Positions 13,223 through 23,800 of a DNA stretch of 64,000 nt are shown one piece after another. Every line of letters starts with the position of its first letter. Positions within the stretch are counted from its first letter, which is position 1. Both the position numbers and the translations under genes were made by a program. This stretch comes from Dermacentor variabilis (Eukaryota > Arthropoda > Arachnida > Ixodida > Ixodidae), in NCBI RefSeq assembly GCF_050947875.1, contig NC_134576.1:56424255-56488254 (forward strand). Direction: 5' to 3'. A model generated the notes under the pieces. The model was not told the origin of the DNA, did no database searches, and worked only from the letters and a program-made list of their open reading frames with translations.

Positions 13223-14845
13223 ATGGGGATCCAGGTCGCCGGCCAGGATATTTCGCCAGATGAAGTGACCGGCCAGTCTGGCTGGCTCACTGCACGATCC
13301 CACCGCTCAAAACGCGGCACGGACAACTTGACCCCGGCCGATGAATCATCTCAAGCCCCAAGTAGCCGGCCCCGCTCTCGGGCGAGGCAGCCCGTTAAAG
13401 CTCAAGTTTTGAAGGCGGGATGCTTGCCGCCGCTTCCGACGGAGGATATCAAGATTGTCATGCGCCCCAAGGGCGCCCTTCATATAGCCAAGATCAGCAG
13501 TCCCGTGGTAACCACCGCCATTCTCCAAGCAGCCAACCTCACGTACGAAGAAAGCTCAGAAGACACTGTCTGCCCGAATACGCAACAAAACATCGCTGTC
13601 ATCAGCACACCTCGCCTGGACCATGCAGACCGGTACGCTCGCATCCGCTCTATCCATGTGAACGGCGTCAACCACGAGGTCAATGCATACGAAACCGCAG
13701 CTGGGCACACGACGAAGGGGGTCATCCGTGGGATCCCACTCGCGGAGACTCCCCAGCAGATCCGCAACAAAATTGTCACTGCCCGAAACCCGACAGCCTT
13801 GGCAGCCAAGCGCATCGCTTCTACTACAACAGTGATCATCACTTTTGACGGACTGGATGTGCCTTATCAGGTCCGCTACGGTTCCACGTTACTCCCATGT
13901 TCGCTATATCAGAAACAAATTGACATTTGTTACCAGTGTGGCCGCCTCGGACACCGTATGGACGTTTGTCCCTACCCAAATAACAAGATATGCCGGGGCT
14001 GCGGTGTCCGCAACCCCCCCGCCGACCATAACTGTAACCCTAAGTGCTCGCTCTGTGGTGGTCCCCATCTCACCGCGGACAAAAGCTGTGCCGCTCGATA
14101 TAAAACCCCGTACGTCATCCGCAAGCGTATCGGAGAACGACGAACAACCAGCCATGCCACCTATAAACAAGCCGGCCCCTCCACCCTCAGCACCAGAACC
14201 AGGCCACGCTCCCGCACACCGTCAAGGGGGAGCCGTTCCCGCTCCAGAACTCCATCTCGATCCAAGCAACAACGCTCAAGATCCCGGTCTGCATCGGCTT
14301 CACGCATCACATCTACCAACCACAGCAAGGTGAGCTTCGCAGACGCTCTCATGGGCACCTCGCGAGAGGGTCGTAAGATCGCCAACACACAAGTCACCTA
14401 CCCTCCTCTTTCACCAGAAAACCCAGAAATAGGTCAGCTTAAGCGCGAGAACGCCATCCTACGCGATCTCCTAACTAAACTCTCGCAGGAGGTTAGAGAC
14501 CTCAAACAGTCCCAAACACCAGCCCCTACACCTATCGCACAGAACGTCCCTGCCCCTAGTCAGGAGGCTCCCTCGACTCCCGCCCCCAAGAAGAGAGCCC
14601 TGCAAGATGGAGCCACGGGCCAGGTCCGCTCTGAAGTTAAAGACATGCTCATCTCACTTCAAACAACTATTAGCACTTTCCAATATGCACTAGACTCCAT
14701 CCAGCAAGCCTTCATTGGTATTGTCCAACGCGTGACCAACCTGGAAACTCATATTCTCACGCCTCCTAGCCATGCCGCCCCCATCTGCGACCCTTCCGGG
14801 ACGCCGATAGCGACATCCACCATCTCCCATCATGGCTCACACTAA
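13223..14845 (+). CDS. LINE ORF1 protein (gag-like, CCHC zinc knuckles)
   Basis: 540 aa, uninterrupted. Binds element RNA in related LINEs. Visible parts: N-terminal basic region; a globular region (about 90-220); zinc knuckles at about 236-300 (CYQCGRLGHRMDVC, then CRGCGVRNPPADHNC and CSLCGGPHLTADKSC); an Arg-Ser-rich tract at about 325-365 (RSRTPSRGSRSRSRTPSR); a short coiled coil at about 405-432 (LKRENAILRDLLTKLSQEV); and a Pro-rich C-terminus. The zinc region matches the minus-strand LINE at 59.5-60.5 kb (CFRCGAIGHRPDLC), so both belong to related families. The ATG at 13223 is the first in this frame. The RS tract resembles splicing-factor RS domains; whether that matters is unknown. Confidence 0.9.
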   Translation: MGIQVAGQDISPDEVTGQSGWLTARSHRSKRGTDNLTPADESSQAPSSRPRSRARQPVKAQVLKAGCLPPLPTEDIKIVMRPKGALHIAKISSPVVTTAILQAANLTYEESSEDTVCPNTQQNIAVISTPRLDHADRYARIRSIHVNGVNHEVNAYETAAGHTTKGVIRGIPLAETPQQIRNKIVTARNPTALAAKRIASTTTVIITFDGLDVPYQVRYGSTLLPCSLYQKQIDICYQCGRLGHRMDVCPYPNNKICRGCGVRNPPADHNCNPKCSLCGGPHLTADKSCAARYKTPYVIRKRIGERRTTSHATYKQAGPSTLSTRTRPRSRTPSRGSRSRSRTPSRSKQQRSRSRSASASRITSTNHSKVSFADALMGTSREGRKIANTQVTYPPLSPENPEIGQLKRENAILRDLLTKLSQEVRDLKQSQTPAPTPIAQNVPAPSQEAPSTPAPKKRALQDGATGQVRSEVKDMLISLQTTISTFQYALDSIQQAFIGIVQRVTNLETHILTPPSHAAPICDPSGTPIATSTISHHGSH

Positions 14846-16682
14846 TCAAGATGCCCTCATTTGGCAGTGGAACTGCCGAGGCTTTCACCATAAACAACCG
14901 GTACTCAATCAATACCTACGCCAACATACCCGCCGCCCGGATGCTATCCTACTTCAAGAAACCAACAACGCCCCGACCACGCTCCCCGGTTATCAAACCT
15001 TCCATACCACCCACCCTCTTCGCCGGGTCTCCACCCTAGTACGGCGTCGTATTCCTGTTATTGAACACGATCTCAATAGTCCTCACATCGAACATCTATT
15101 CCTCGAATTAATTCCCAATCGTAAACGGAAAGAATGCATCTTCCTTCTGAACATTTACAATAGCCCCAAGGATAAAGCAAGGTGTCGCTTCCTCACCCTC
15201 TTTAAGAAGGCTCTTGACGTAGCTGGAATGCACCCCCTACTCATCGGCGGTGATTTCAACCTCGCCCATTCAGGCTGGAGCTACGTTCGCACGGAAGCTG
15301 CAGCTCGCAACCTCTGGCAAGATTACCACGACTTAGGCCTTACGCTCATCACAGATCCCTCCTTTCCCACACGCCTCGGTACTTCCACTACCCGGGACTC
15401 TACCCCCGACCTCACCTTCATCAAACATATCAACAATGCACACTGGACCAATACCCAGCAAGACCTCGGCAGCGACCATTATATCCTTGCTCTCTCTTTA
15501 CCCCAACTCGCTGCCGCCCCTGCCCCCACTAAAGAATTAACCATTACCGACTGGGATGTTTTTCGAAAAATACGCATCGGTTCTACCTCAGCAGAAGGCA
15601 TTACCGACATTAACACCTGTATGCAAGCGCTGCGCACTGATGTTCAAACGGCCACTCGGGTGGTAACTACAGATGCCTCAGTTGAACGCCTGGATAGCCG
15701 CCTCGCCCATCTTCTGGAGGCTAATGCCTCCATCCTAGCTCGATGGAAGGGGCAGCGCCTAAACCGTCGCCTCAGATGTAAGATCTCCAAACTGAACACA
15801 GCCATCGAGGAGCATTGTCAAACCCTCAGCCGGCAACAATGGACTGAGCTGTGTAACACGGTGGATGGACAACTTGATCGCCCTTCCTCGTGGAAACTTC
15901 TCAAACATCTGCTTGATAATACCACCACCCGCACCACCGAACAGGATCGGCTGCAGAAGCTCCTTTATACGGAGACCCTTAAGCAAGGTCCACAACAGGT
16001 GCTTGACTACCTCTGCACCAGATATATCTCCAGGGGACAAGTCAGTCTACACAACAATTACATCGGTAGCCCCAATCCTACACTAGACGCCGATTTCAGC
16101 GTATCTGAAATACATGCCGCTCTACGCAAGCTTAACGGTCGTTCTGCTCCAGGGCCAGACGGGGTCACTAACAAAAGCCTTCGCAATCTCGATGACGAGT
16201 CCGTGTCCCATCTGACTGACTACATCAACGATTGTTGGCGCAGTGGTGCCCTTCCAGCCGCCTGGAAGACTGCCAACGTTATCCTAATCCCAAAGCCTGG
16301 CAAACCATCTAGCCTCAATAACTTAAGGCCCATCTCCCTCACTTCATGCGTAGGCAAGGTGATGGAACACGCCTTCTTAGCACGCATCAACAGTCACCTC
16401 GAGGACAACTCTCTCTAACCCCACACCATCATTGGATTTCGCCCTCACCTTTCTACTCAAGACGCTATGTTGCAGCTCAAACATCAAGTGCTAAACGATC
16501 GTTCCCTTAACATGAAAGCCATCCTCGGACTCGACCTCACTCGAGCCTTTGATAACATTTCCCATGCAGCTATCCTTGACCAGGTCTCCAACCTCCACCT
16601 GGGAGAGCGAGCATACAATTACATCCGTGACTTTCTCTCCAGTCGCATGGCTACCCTCTCGGCCGGGGATTTACGATCGTGA
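14832..16682 (+). pseudogene. LINE ORF2: AP endonuclease and start of RT, truncated
   Basis: Starts at ATG 14832, overlapping the end of ORF1 by 14 nt in the +1 frame. APE-type endonuclease motifs are all present: WQWNCRGF (Asn), ILLQETNN (Glu), LLIGGDFNLA (Asp/Asn), TRDSTPDLTFI (Asp) and GSDHYILAL (SDH). The RT begins with GRSAPGPDGVTNKSLRNL and NLRPISLTSCVGKVMEHAF; a TAA at 16416-16418 interrupts it. It reads on to GLDLTRAFDNISHAAIL (motif A) and ends near 16682, before YADD. It cannot make an active RT. First 528 codons remain open. Confidence 0.9.
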
Positions 16683-16903
16683 TGATGGAGTACTTACATG
16701 TGGCTTGTGTTATCAGAGCCCTTTCATAGCTTTTTAGAAGAGTTGTAAAGGCCCCTTATGCTAGGTATACGGTGGTTGATTATATTCAGACACAACATTG
16801 AATGTGATTTTGCCATTGCCTCATAGGCACTGCCCCATTTTAATATTCTACGCTAGCGAACATGTCATTGGCTATGAGGGAAAATAATTTGCACCGCATT
16901 TAA
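16683..16903. other. Foreign segment replacing RT core and RNase H
   Basis: AT-rich 220-bp stretch without coding sense between two pieces of one LINE. It could be a deletion with filler DNA or an insertion-deletion; no terminal repeats seen. Confidence 0.55.
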
Positions 16904-17149
16904 ATGAAAGGCACCGAAAACATTTACCCCAGTCCCACGTGCCATATCTGCAAGACACAGCCAGCCACACTTCCACACATGCTTTGGGACTGTACACACC
17001 AATACCCCGACACTAACCCCACGACCCTCTCGTCGAGATGGCACGCTGCCCTACGTAGCCCCAACCTTGACGACCAACTCTGGGCGACCCAGCAGGCCTG
17101 CGAGTCGGCGAAGAGGCAACACCTCGACGTCCCCACGTGGGAGGCCTAG
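16904..17149 (+). pseudogene. LINE ORF2 C-terminal Cys/His segment
   Basis: PSPTCHICKTQPATLPHMLW followed by DC: CxxCxxxxxxxxHxxxxC, then LWATQQACESAKRQHLDVPT and a stop. The same ending (LWAVQQ...LPVPSWE) recurs in the fragment at 33.9-34.15 kb, marking a shared LINE lineage. Confidence 0.85.
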
Positions 17150-17177
17150 GCCCAGCCACCATCTCTTGCTGGTTTCA

Positions 17178-17191
17178 ATAAAGTTTATTCA
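17178..17191. promoter_or_regulatory. Bidirectional poly(A) signal-like site AATAAAGTTTATT
   Basis: The LINE 3' end holds AATAAA on the plus strand and, overlapping, AATAAA on the minus strand. It lies about 610 bases past the HAO stop on the opposite strand, so it could serve both transcripts; use is unproven. Confidence 0.4.
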
Positions 17192-17801
17192 GTCAGTCAA
17201 AACAAATTCCACAAATACCAATTTATACGCACATCATTACTCGGATTTACATTCTGTGCAGGAAAACATCCCTCCTTTGAACACTTCACAAACTATATTA
17301 TCCTAGGAACTTACACATGTAGAATGTTTACGTTAAGTCAGCTTTGAATTGGTCGCTGCAATTAAGATGCTTTAGCCACTGAACCATACTACACCACATG
17401 AAGCGTCCATTGATCAAGAAACAGCTTTCGTGCGATTTCGTTATTCCGATTCCACTCGCAGTAAAGCAAACGAGGATTTAATACGAGCGTTATTTATCTT
17501 ACCAACTTGAGTACACATTCTTTTGAACAGGAGCTTCAGGTACCATTCATTACAAATATTGGCAAGTACGAAATGTCTGCAAGTTTCTGTTTTTCTGCAC
17601 ATTGCTCAACCCAAGTGCTTTAAGAGTCAGAGACAGACAGAATGTCCCAGAAACATAACATAGTCGTTCTTCACGGCAACTACTGACATCCACTAACAAT
17701 CAAAGGAGCACGTCCGGTTCTTCTCTTTCCGATTGCTCCCGAATTTGCAGCGTATACACCACCACCCCACTCAGCAGGCCCGGCAACCATGTCTTCCTCG
17801 C
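17190..17801 (-). other. Probable HAO 3' UTR
   Basis: About 610 bases downstream of the HAO stop codon. An ATTAAA variant poly(A) signal reads on the minus strand at 17482-17477, and an AATAAA reads on the minus strand at about 17191-17186, inside the end of the neighbouring plus-strand LINE. No other gene is seen here. The UTR limits are inference only. Confidence 0.35.
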
Positions 17802-17884
17802 TTATAGGGTAGATCCAAACGGTCTGGAACAGTGGTTCTTGCTGATGAGAAATTCTTCGCACAGGTCCCTAATGTCCGGACAGC
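17802..17884 (-). CDS. HAO1: HAO exon 8 (stop codon)
   Basis: 83 nt: completes Gly342, then 26 residues and TAA. Begins [14 protein letters not shown], so the junction reads LLGCPDI, matching the family pattern [LM]xGCxx[LIV] at this point. The acceptor has a long pyrimidine run ending gcgttctag|GC. The chain ends FGSTL, lacking the S-[KR]-[LI] peroxisomal signal typical of the family. Phase 1 fits exon 7. Homology in the tail is weak beyond GC, so this exon is a little less certain than the others. Confidence 0.8.
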
Positions 17885-20800
17885 CTAGAACGCAAGTAAA
17901 AAAGAACGCACATACTCGGTGTTTTTAATGAAGAAAACAGAATTAAACTAATTATGAACAGAGGCATCACTGCAGCGAATCTTTATACATTGGTGTGCCG
18001 TCTAAGAGTAGGATGTGGCGGACTGAATTGAAGAATGCAAGGATGTTCAGCAAGGAAGCATCTCATTGGCTACGCTATCCTGGGGGACGGAAATGGGGCA
18101 ATAAAAAGAGGGGAGAGAGAGGGGAAAGTGGCGGTAATTTAGCCATGGCAGCAATAAGTCCAAGGCGTTCACACAGGTCATCATCATCATCATCATCATC
18201 AGCCTGGTTACGCCCACTGCAGGGCAAAGGCCTCTCCCATACTTCTCCAACAACCCCGGTCATGTACTAATTGTGGCCATGCCGTCCCTGCAAACTTCTT
18301 AATCTCATCCGCCCACCTAACTTTCTGCCGCCCCCTGCTACGCTTCCCTTCCCTTGGGATCCAGTCCGTAACCCTTAATGACCATCGGTTGTCTTCCCTC
18401 CTCATTACATGGCCTACCCATGCCCATTTCTTTTTCTTGATTTCAACTAAGATGTCATTAACTCGCGTTTGTTCCCTTACCCAATCTGCTCTTTTCTTAT
18501 CCCTTAACGTTACACATATCATTCTTCTTTCCATAGCTCGTTGTGTCGTCCTCAATTTGAGTAGAACCCTTCTAGTAAGCCTCCAGGTTTCTGCCCCGTA
18601 GGTGAGTACTGGTAAGACAAAGCTATTATATACTTTTCTCTTGAGGGATAATGGCAACCTGCTGTTCATGATTTGGGAATGCCTGCCAAACGCACCCCAG
18701 CCCATTCTTATTCTTCTGATTATTTCCGTCTCATGATCCGGATCCGCCGTTACTACCTGCCCTAAGTAGATGTATTCCCTTACGACTTCCAGTGCCTCTC
18801 TGCCTATTGTAAATTGCTGTTCTCTCCCGAAACTGTTAAGCATTACTTTAGTTTTCTGCAGATTAATTTTTAGACCCACTCTTCTGCTTTGCCTCTCCAG
18901 GTCAGTGAGCATGCATTGCAATTGGTCCCCTGAGTTACTGAGCAAAGCAATATCATCAGCGAATCGCAAGTTACTAAGGTATTCTCCATTAATTTTATCC
19001 CCAATTCTTCCCAATCCAGGTCTCTGAATACCTCCTGTAAACACGCTGTGAATAGCATTGGAGATATCGTATCTCCCTGCCTGACGCCTTTCTTTATTGG
19101 GATTTTGTTGCTTGCTTTATGGAGGACTACGGTGGCTGTGGAGCCGCTATAGATATCTTCCAGTATTTTTACATATGGCTCATCTACACCCTGATTCCGT
19201 AATGCCTCCATTACTGCTGAGGTTTCGACTGAATCAAACGCTTTCTCGCAATCAATGAAAGCTATATATAAGGGTTGGTTATATTCTGCACATTTCTCTA
19301 TCACTTGATTGATAGTGTGAATATGGTCTATTGTTGAGTGGCCTTTACGGAATCCTGCCTGGTCCTTTGGTTGACAAAAGTCTAAGGTGTTCCTGATTCT
19401 ATTTGCAATTACCTTAGTAAATACTTTGTAGGCAACGGACAGTAAGCTGATCGTTCTATAATTTTTCAAGTCTTTGGCGTCCCCTTTCTTATGGATTAGG
19501 ATTATGTTAGCGTTCTTCCACACAGGTCAGTCGCCCTCAAAAAATTGACTGAGGCTTAGCTCAGCTAATCCCTGCAAAGCGAAAGCTTGGCTTAAACCTG
19601 GTTAAATCTTGGTTTAAATGGGTAACGTTATATTTAACTGTAATTATTACACTTAGGTATACAATCGTCATTATGCGAAGTATGACGGTTGTGCCTAAGT
19701 CGATGAGCTGACATGACTGCGATTAGGCTGGGTTAGACACTCATCGTTCGACGGTGCGACGCCTGTTGTGCTGCAGGGAAAGCGCAAGTGCTAGACATGC
19801 AAAGAGATGCCGCGAACATGCGCAGAGTGGAAGCACAGAAGGACAGGGCGCGGACACCATCGCATCATTGATCTCGACGGTGCGATGGCTGTTGCATTCC
19901 GGACCCTCTCCAGTGAAGGAGGTCGCTGGGGGATATCCGCCGGGTGGTCAGTCGCCGCTTGGCGAAGATGGCTCAAAGCCTCCCGCTTCCGCGCAACGCT
20001 CAAAGACGGCCCGGTCTCGCTGCCATCCATGGCCAAGCTCGCACTGACTAGGCGAGCGCGGGACTCTTGTTAGCCAGGCGCGCAGTGAGTCACGTGCTCA
20101 GGCGGCAACCCAGCTTTAGAGAGCGCGTACGGCAAGCCGGCGGTAGTGGCTAGCGCATGCAGCGGGGGTGGAGCTCGGCGCGGCGAGTCACGTAATGCGT
20201 TGTCAAGGCTACGGTACAGCTGCGGTCAAATGAATGTCAAATTGCTGGTGACGGCGAAACTCGGCTAAGTAATGTTAAGTAAAGCTTTCGCTTTAAAACA
20301 CTAAAGCCCCTTCACATTCTCGTTGATCGACGAGAGGGAGGGGTGTTGTTCGACTAGAGCCTGCAAGGACATCGGCTTTTCGTCCAGATGTGGCAATGTG
20401 CTGGAGAGTTGGAACACAGAGAAACTACACGGGCAGCCAGAAAGAAAAACGCTCTTTTTAAGGGCAGCTTTTCTCGTGGTTCTGACGGGTTTAGGACCGT
20501 GTTTGGTTGCGGTGGTGGTTGCACAGTGCATTGATCGTTACACATCACGTTCCATATCGTCTATTCATTCTTCATTCCCACGTAATTGCGCTACGAACAT
20601 CCTTTAGGTGAGTAGATATAAAGGTGCCGTGGCAATAGGAGGAAGAAAGGCGGAGAAGCAATAAGCGCACCCATTGGATGACGCAAGCAGTGACGTCATG
20701 TGGTGAGGGAGGGTTGAGACTAGCGTTGGTTGGCAGAAGGGATGGTGTCATCAGATCGCGGCAGTGAAGTCAAGAGGTCACGCGCACTCGGATTAGCATG

Positions 20801-23800
20801 ATGAACCAGCGCTCAGTCGGCTGTGGCGGCTGATTGGAGGCGAAAGCTTCACTTAGTACATGAAAACTGCGTGTTTGTAGAACGCAGGTCTTAGGCGCCC
20901 GTTCCTGCGGGAAGCTTCGACGACCATTGTAACCGACCGAACGAGCACAGCAGAGGATCAAATAGCGAAAGTGAAGCGCCGCGGGGAATGAAGAATGACG
21001 AAAAGAATTCGAGGATGAAAGTGGAGGAGGGGGATGCAGTGGAACCATGAGGCGGAGAGAGGAAGGTATGGGGGAGAGCGCGAGAAGGAAAGCGTAGTCC
21101 CGCGCAAGATGGGCTGTGCGGTGACGATGGCAGCGCCAAAGTAGCGGATGTCGTCTATTCGCCGATGTCGCCACCAGTACCGCATATGGAAACAAAGAGC
21201 TGCACGAGCGGGGATCTGTCGCGCCCATGCGTCACCCACGCGCTGCCTTTCGGGATCTCCCAATTTGCGAGGCAGTTACGGTATACTTCACTCCTTTTGC
21301 AATATACTGCATGAGACAGATGGTCAGCGCCAGCCAATATATGACGAAATGAAAGCACGTATAAATCTGCGGTCAGATTTCACATTAGGGAGTCTCGTAA
21401 TCGTTGGTGAATTTTCATTGCCTTTTTGGGTCATCAGCTAGTTGATAATAGTGCTTTGACTGCACTTACCGTGTCTCTTCATTATTTAATGCCAAAAGCA
21501 ACTGAGTTTGTACGACTTAGGGGTACCGTTTGTTTCGCAAACCATAGCGCAAGTGCTTTCACCTGAAACATTGCTTTCTTTCCTGCAGGATACAAGATTC
21601 TGAATGGCGATGGCCGTGCGAGTGCCAAAGGGCGGTGCCGCTAGAGGCGAGTCTCCGGGAACGAGAGGGGAGGGCTAGTGACCCACAGGTCCCACTGCAA
21701 GCCCGCAGCCCTCCCCCCCCCCCTCCACTACACACATAACCCCGTTCGTGAAGACGGGACCCACTGTTAACAAAATAAAATAGTTCTTATATTTAGAATA
21801 AAAAAAATATTGTGCAGGTGAAATGAACCGCTCCTCCTGCCCGGCACTCAAGCTGCACATTCGGAGCCCAAACAACGACGAACTAAGTGCGTTTTGCCGT
21901 CTGCGATGAGTCATCGGGCGTCGATTGTCCCGCTGTCATGCCGATCACTACACTTACCGGGCGCCCAATAAAAGGCACAAAAAAAAAATCACACACAGCT
22001 TTTGCTATCTCTTTCTGCCGGTGAACTCAATGGTTCTTTCCTCATAGCTGTCAGCCGTATTCTCATGAAGATAGAATGCAAAACCACTCGTTTGCCACGA
22101 TTTCGGTATAAGTTCACGGAATTGCATGGAAGAGGTGAAATTCATGACGGAGCCATTCGCTGCAGCACCGTATATAGCTCACTCTGAAGCTGTAGGGCGT
22201 AAGATCCTACCGTTGAAGGGAATTGTTTCGGATGCTTTTGGGATAGCAGGCTCTTTGTTGTGTCCTATTATTCCAAGACCACTCCATCTATTGAAAGCAA
22301 CAAAAATACTGCAGTTCTTCAAATGGGAACGCTCAGTTGCAGGCGGGCGTTCTAAGCAAACTATATGTACTCCTTTCTTATGAGGATGGGGGAGGGAGGA
22401 GGGCAAGGTTGTTTGGCTTAATTTAATTCAAAAACACAATATATAGGAAGTGGACAGCCAATAGAACAAGAAAAAAGTGCAAGTAGCTCACCGAGGAGTC
22501 GCACAGTGCGCTCAAGTTCATCTCTCAATATGTGCAACACTCTGTCGACACCTTGCTTGCCCTGCGTAGAAGAAAACTGCGTTGGAGAGAAAACTGCGCC
22601 ATAAAACGCACACTTTCCAAGCATTTATAAGAGTTCGTACTGAGCGCGCACATGACAAACGTTCAAGTATAGTCGACACTAAATGCACTGTCGTATCTAG
22701 TTACCATTGCGCGTTTTCACATCATGTGGAGAGCGCCATGTTTGGTTGGAGAAGCAAATCATAAATAGAATGCACAGATATCAAGCGAAGATCCCGTGCT
22801 GTGAGAATCTTTTGAGACACGCAACATTTGATGTTTGCGAAAAGCGCCATTCTTTCCCAGCGACCATTTTCGAATACAGGCCACCCCAGGAAGTTCCAAA
22901 TATAGTCGACACGACGAAGTTGGACACTATTCTGACTGGAAACGCCACTTAACGCAAGCTTGCATGTAGCAGTCCGGCACCACAGACATCGCCTATGACT
23001 GCAAACTATCCCGAACTCGTCTTGTATGAAGTGCTTATCAGAAAACTTGTCTGCACCCGTAAGAATGACGCGCGCGGTCCCCGTCCAGGGGTCCCATTCC
23101 TGGCTTCGCCGCGCAAGTGAGTACTCGCATTTGAAGCCACCTCTCTGGTGCATATCAACGCTGATCCGCTTCACGTTTCTAGGCAAGATGTCCACTACGT
23201 TACTCGCCACTCGTCGCCGCCACTCGAAGCTGCTTAACTTCGTTCTTGTGAGCCACCAGGCGCTCGCGTTCCAAACCAGGCTTTTCTGCGCATCCAAGAA
23301 GTTTCTGCTCCACTCAAGGCTTCTTCCGAGTCTGTCTCCTCTAGGCTCAATACATGCTTTGCCAACTTTTGCATGTTCTGGAAATCGCGTATGCGTTGGG
23401 TGCGTCGAGCTCCTGGTTTCCCCGTGTCATCTCCATTTGCACTCGTTCAGGAACTGGTTTTCACTATCTCTGAGAACAGCTCACCTTACAAGCAAGAAGA
23501 CATATTATTGTAAACTGAGACGAAGGAAGTTGCGATATGCAGCTTTCAACAGTGTTACCGTGTTTGACCAAGCCTGCTATCCAGCCGCCACTACCACAAG
23601 TCCAATAAATATATTTTGAACATTGACTTTCGTGACCCATAGTGTAAAAATCCAGCAGCGGCGAGTAATCGGAAAGTGGAAGGAAGAGGCAAAGCTTTTC
23701 TTTAATTATTTCTCGTAGAAGTTCAAGTTGTTAATTTTTTGGCAATGCATGCATGCAGCTCATTCTTTCGCGAGCCTATGGCTGGTAATGCAATATAACT

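Larger units (their letters stand above)
13031..17200 (+). mobile_element. I-like LINE with intact ORF1, internally rearranged
   Basis: GC-rich 5' UTR (start uncertain, 13.03-13.1 kb), ORF1 13223-14845, ORF2 from 14832, C-terminal Cys/His segment 16904-17149, and a 3' end with AATAAAGTTTATT followed by CAGTCAGTC. Between 16683 and 16903 the RT catalytic centre and all of RNase H are missing, replaced by about 220 bp of AT-rich foreign DNA. ORF1 is intact and the endonuclease is intact in sequence, so the decay appears recent. Base composition (C-rich, CpG-containing) contrasts sharply with the flanks. Confidence 0.9.

Noticed and set aside
13223..14845. Host gene encoding a CCHC zinc-finger/RS protein
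   Set aside because: It is followed with overlap by an endonuclease-RT frame and shares its knuckles with another LINE in the window, so it is LINE ORF1.
21575..21615. Possible last HAO exon (acceptor cattcag, encoding ESCILQERK..)
   Set aside because: It would give Glu instead of Gly at codon 342 and shows no family similarity; the exon at 17802-17884 restores LLGC with a much better acceptor.
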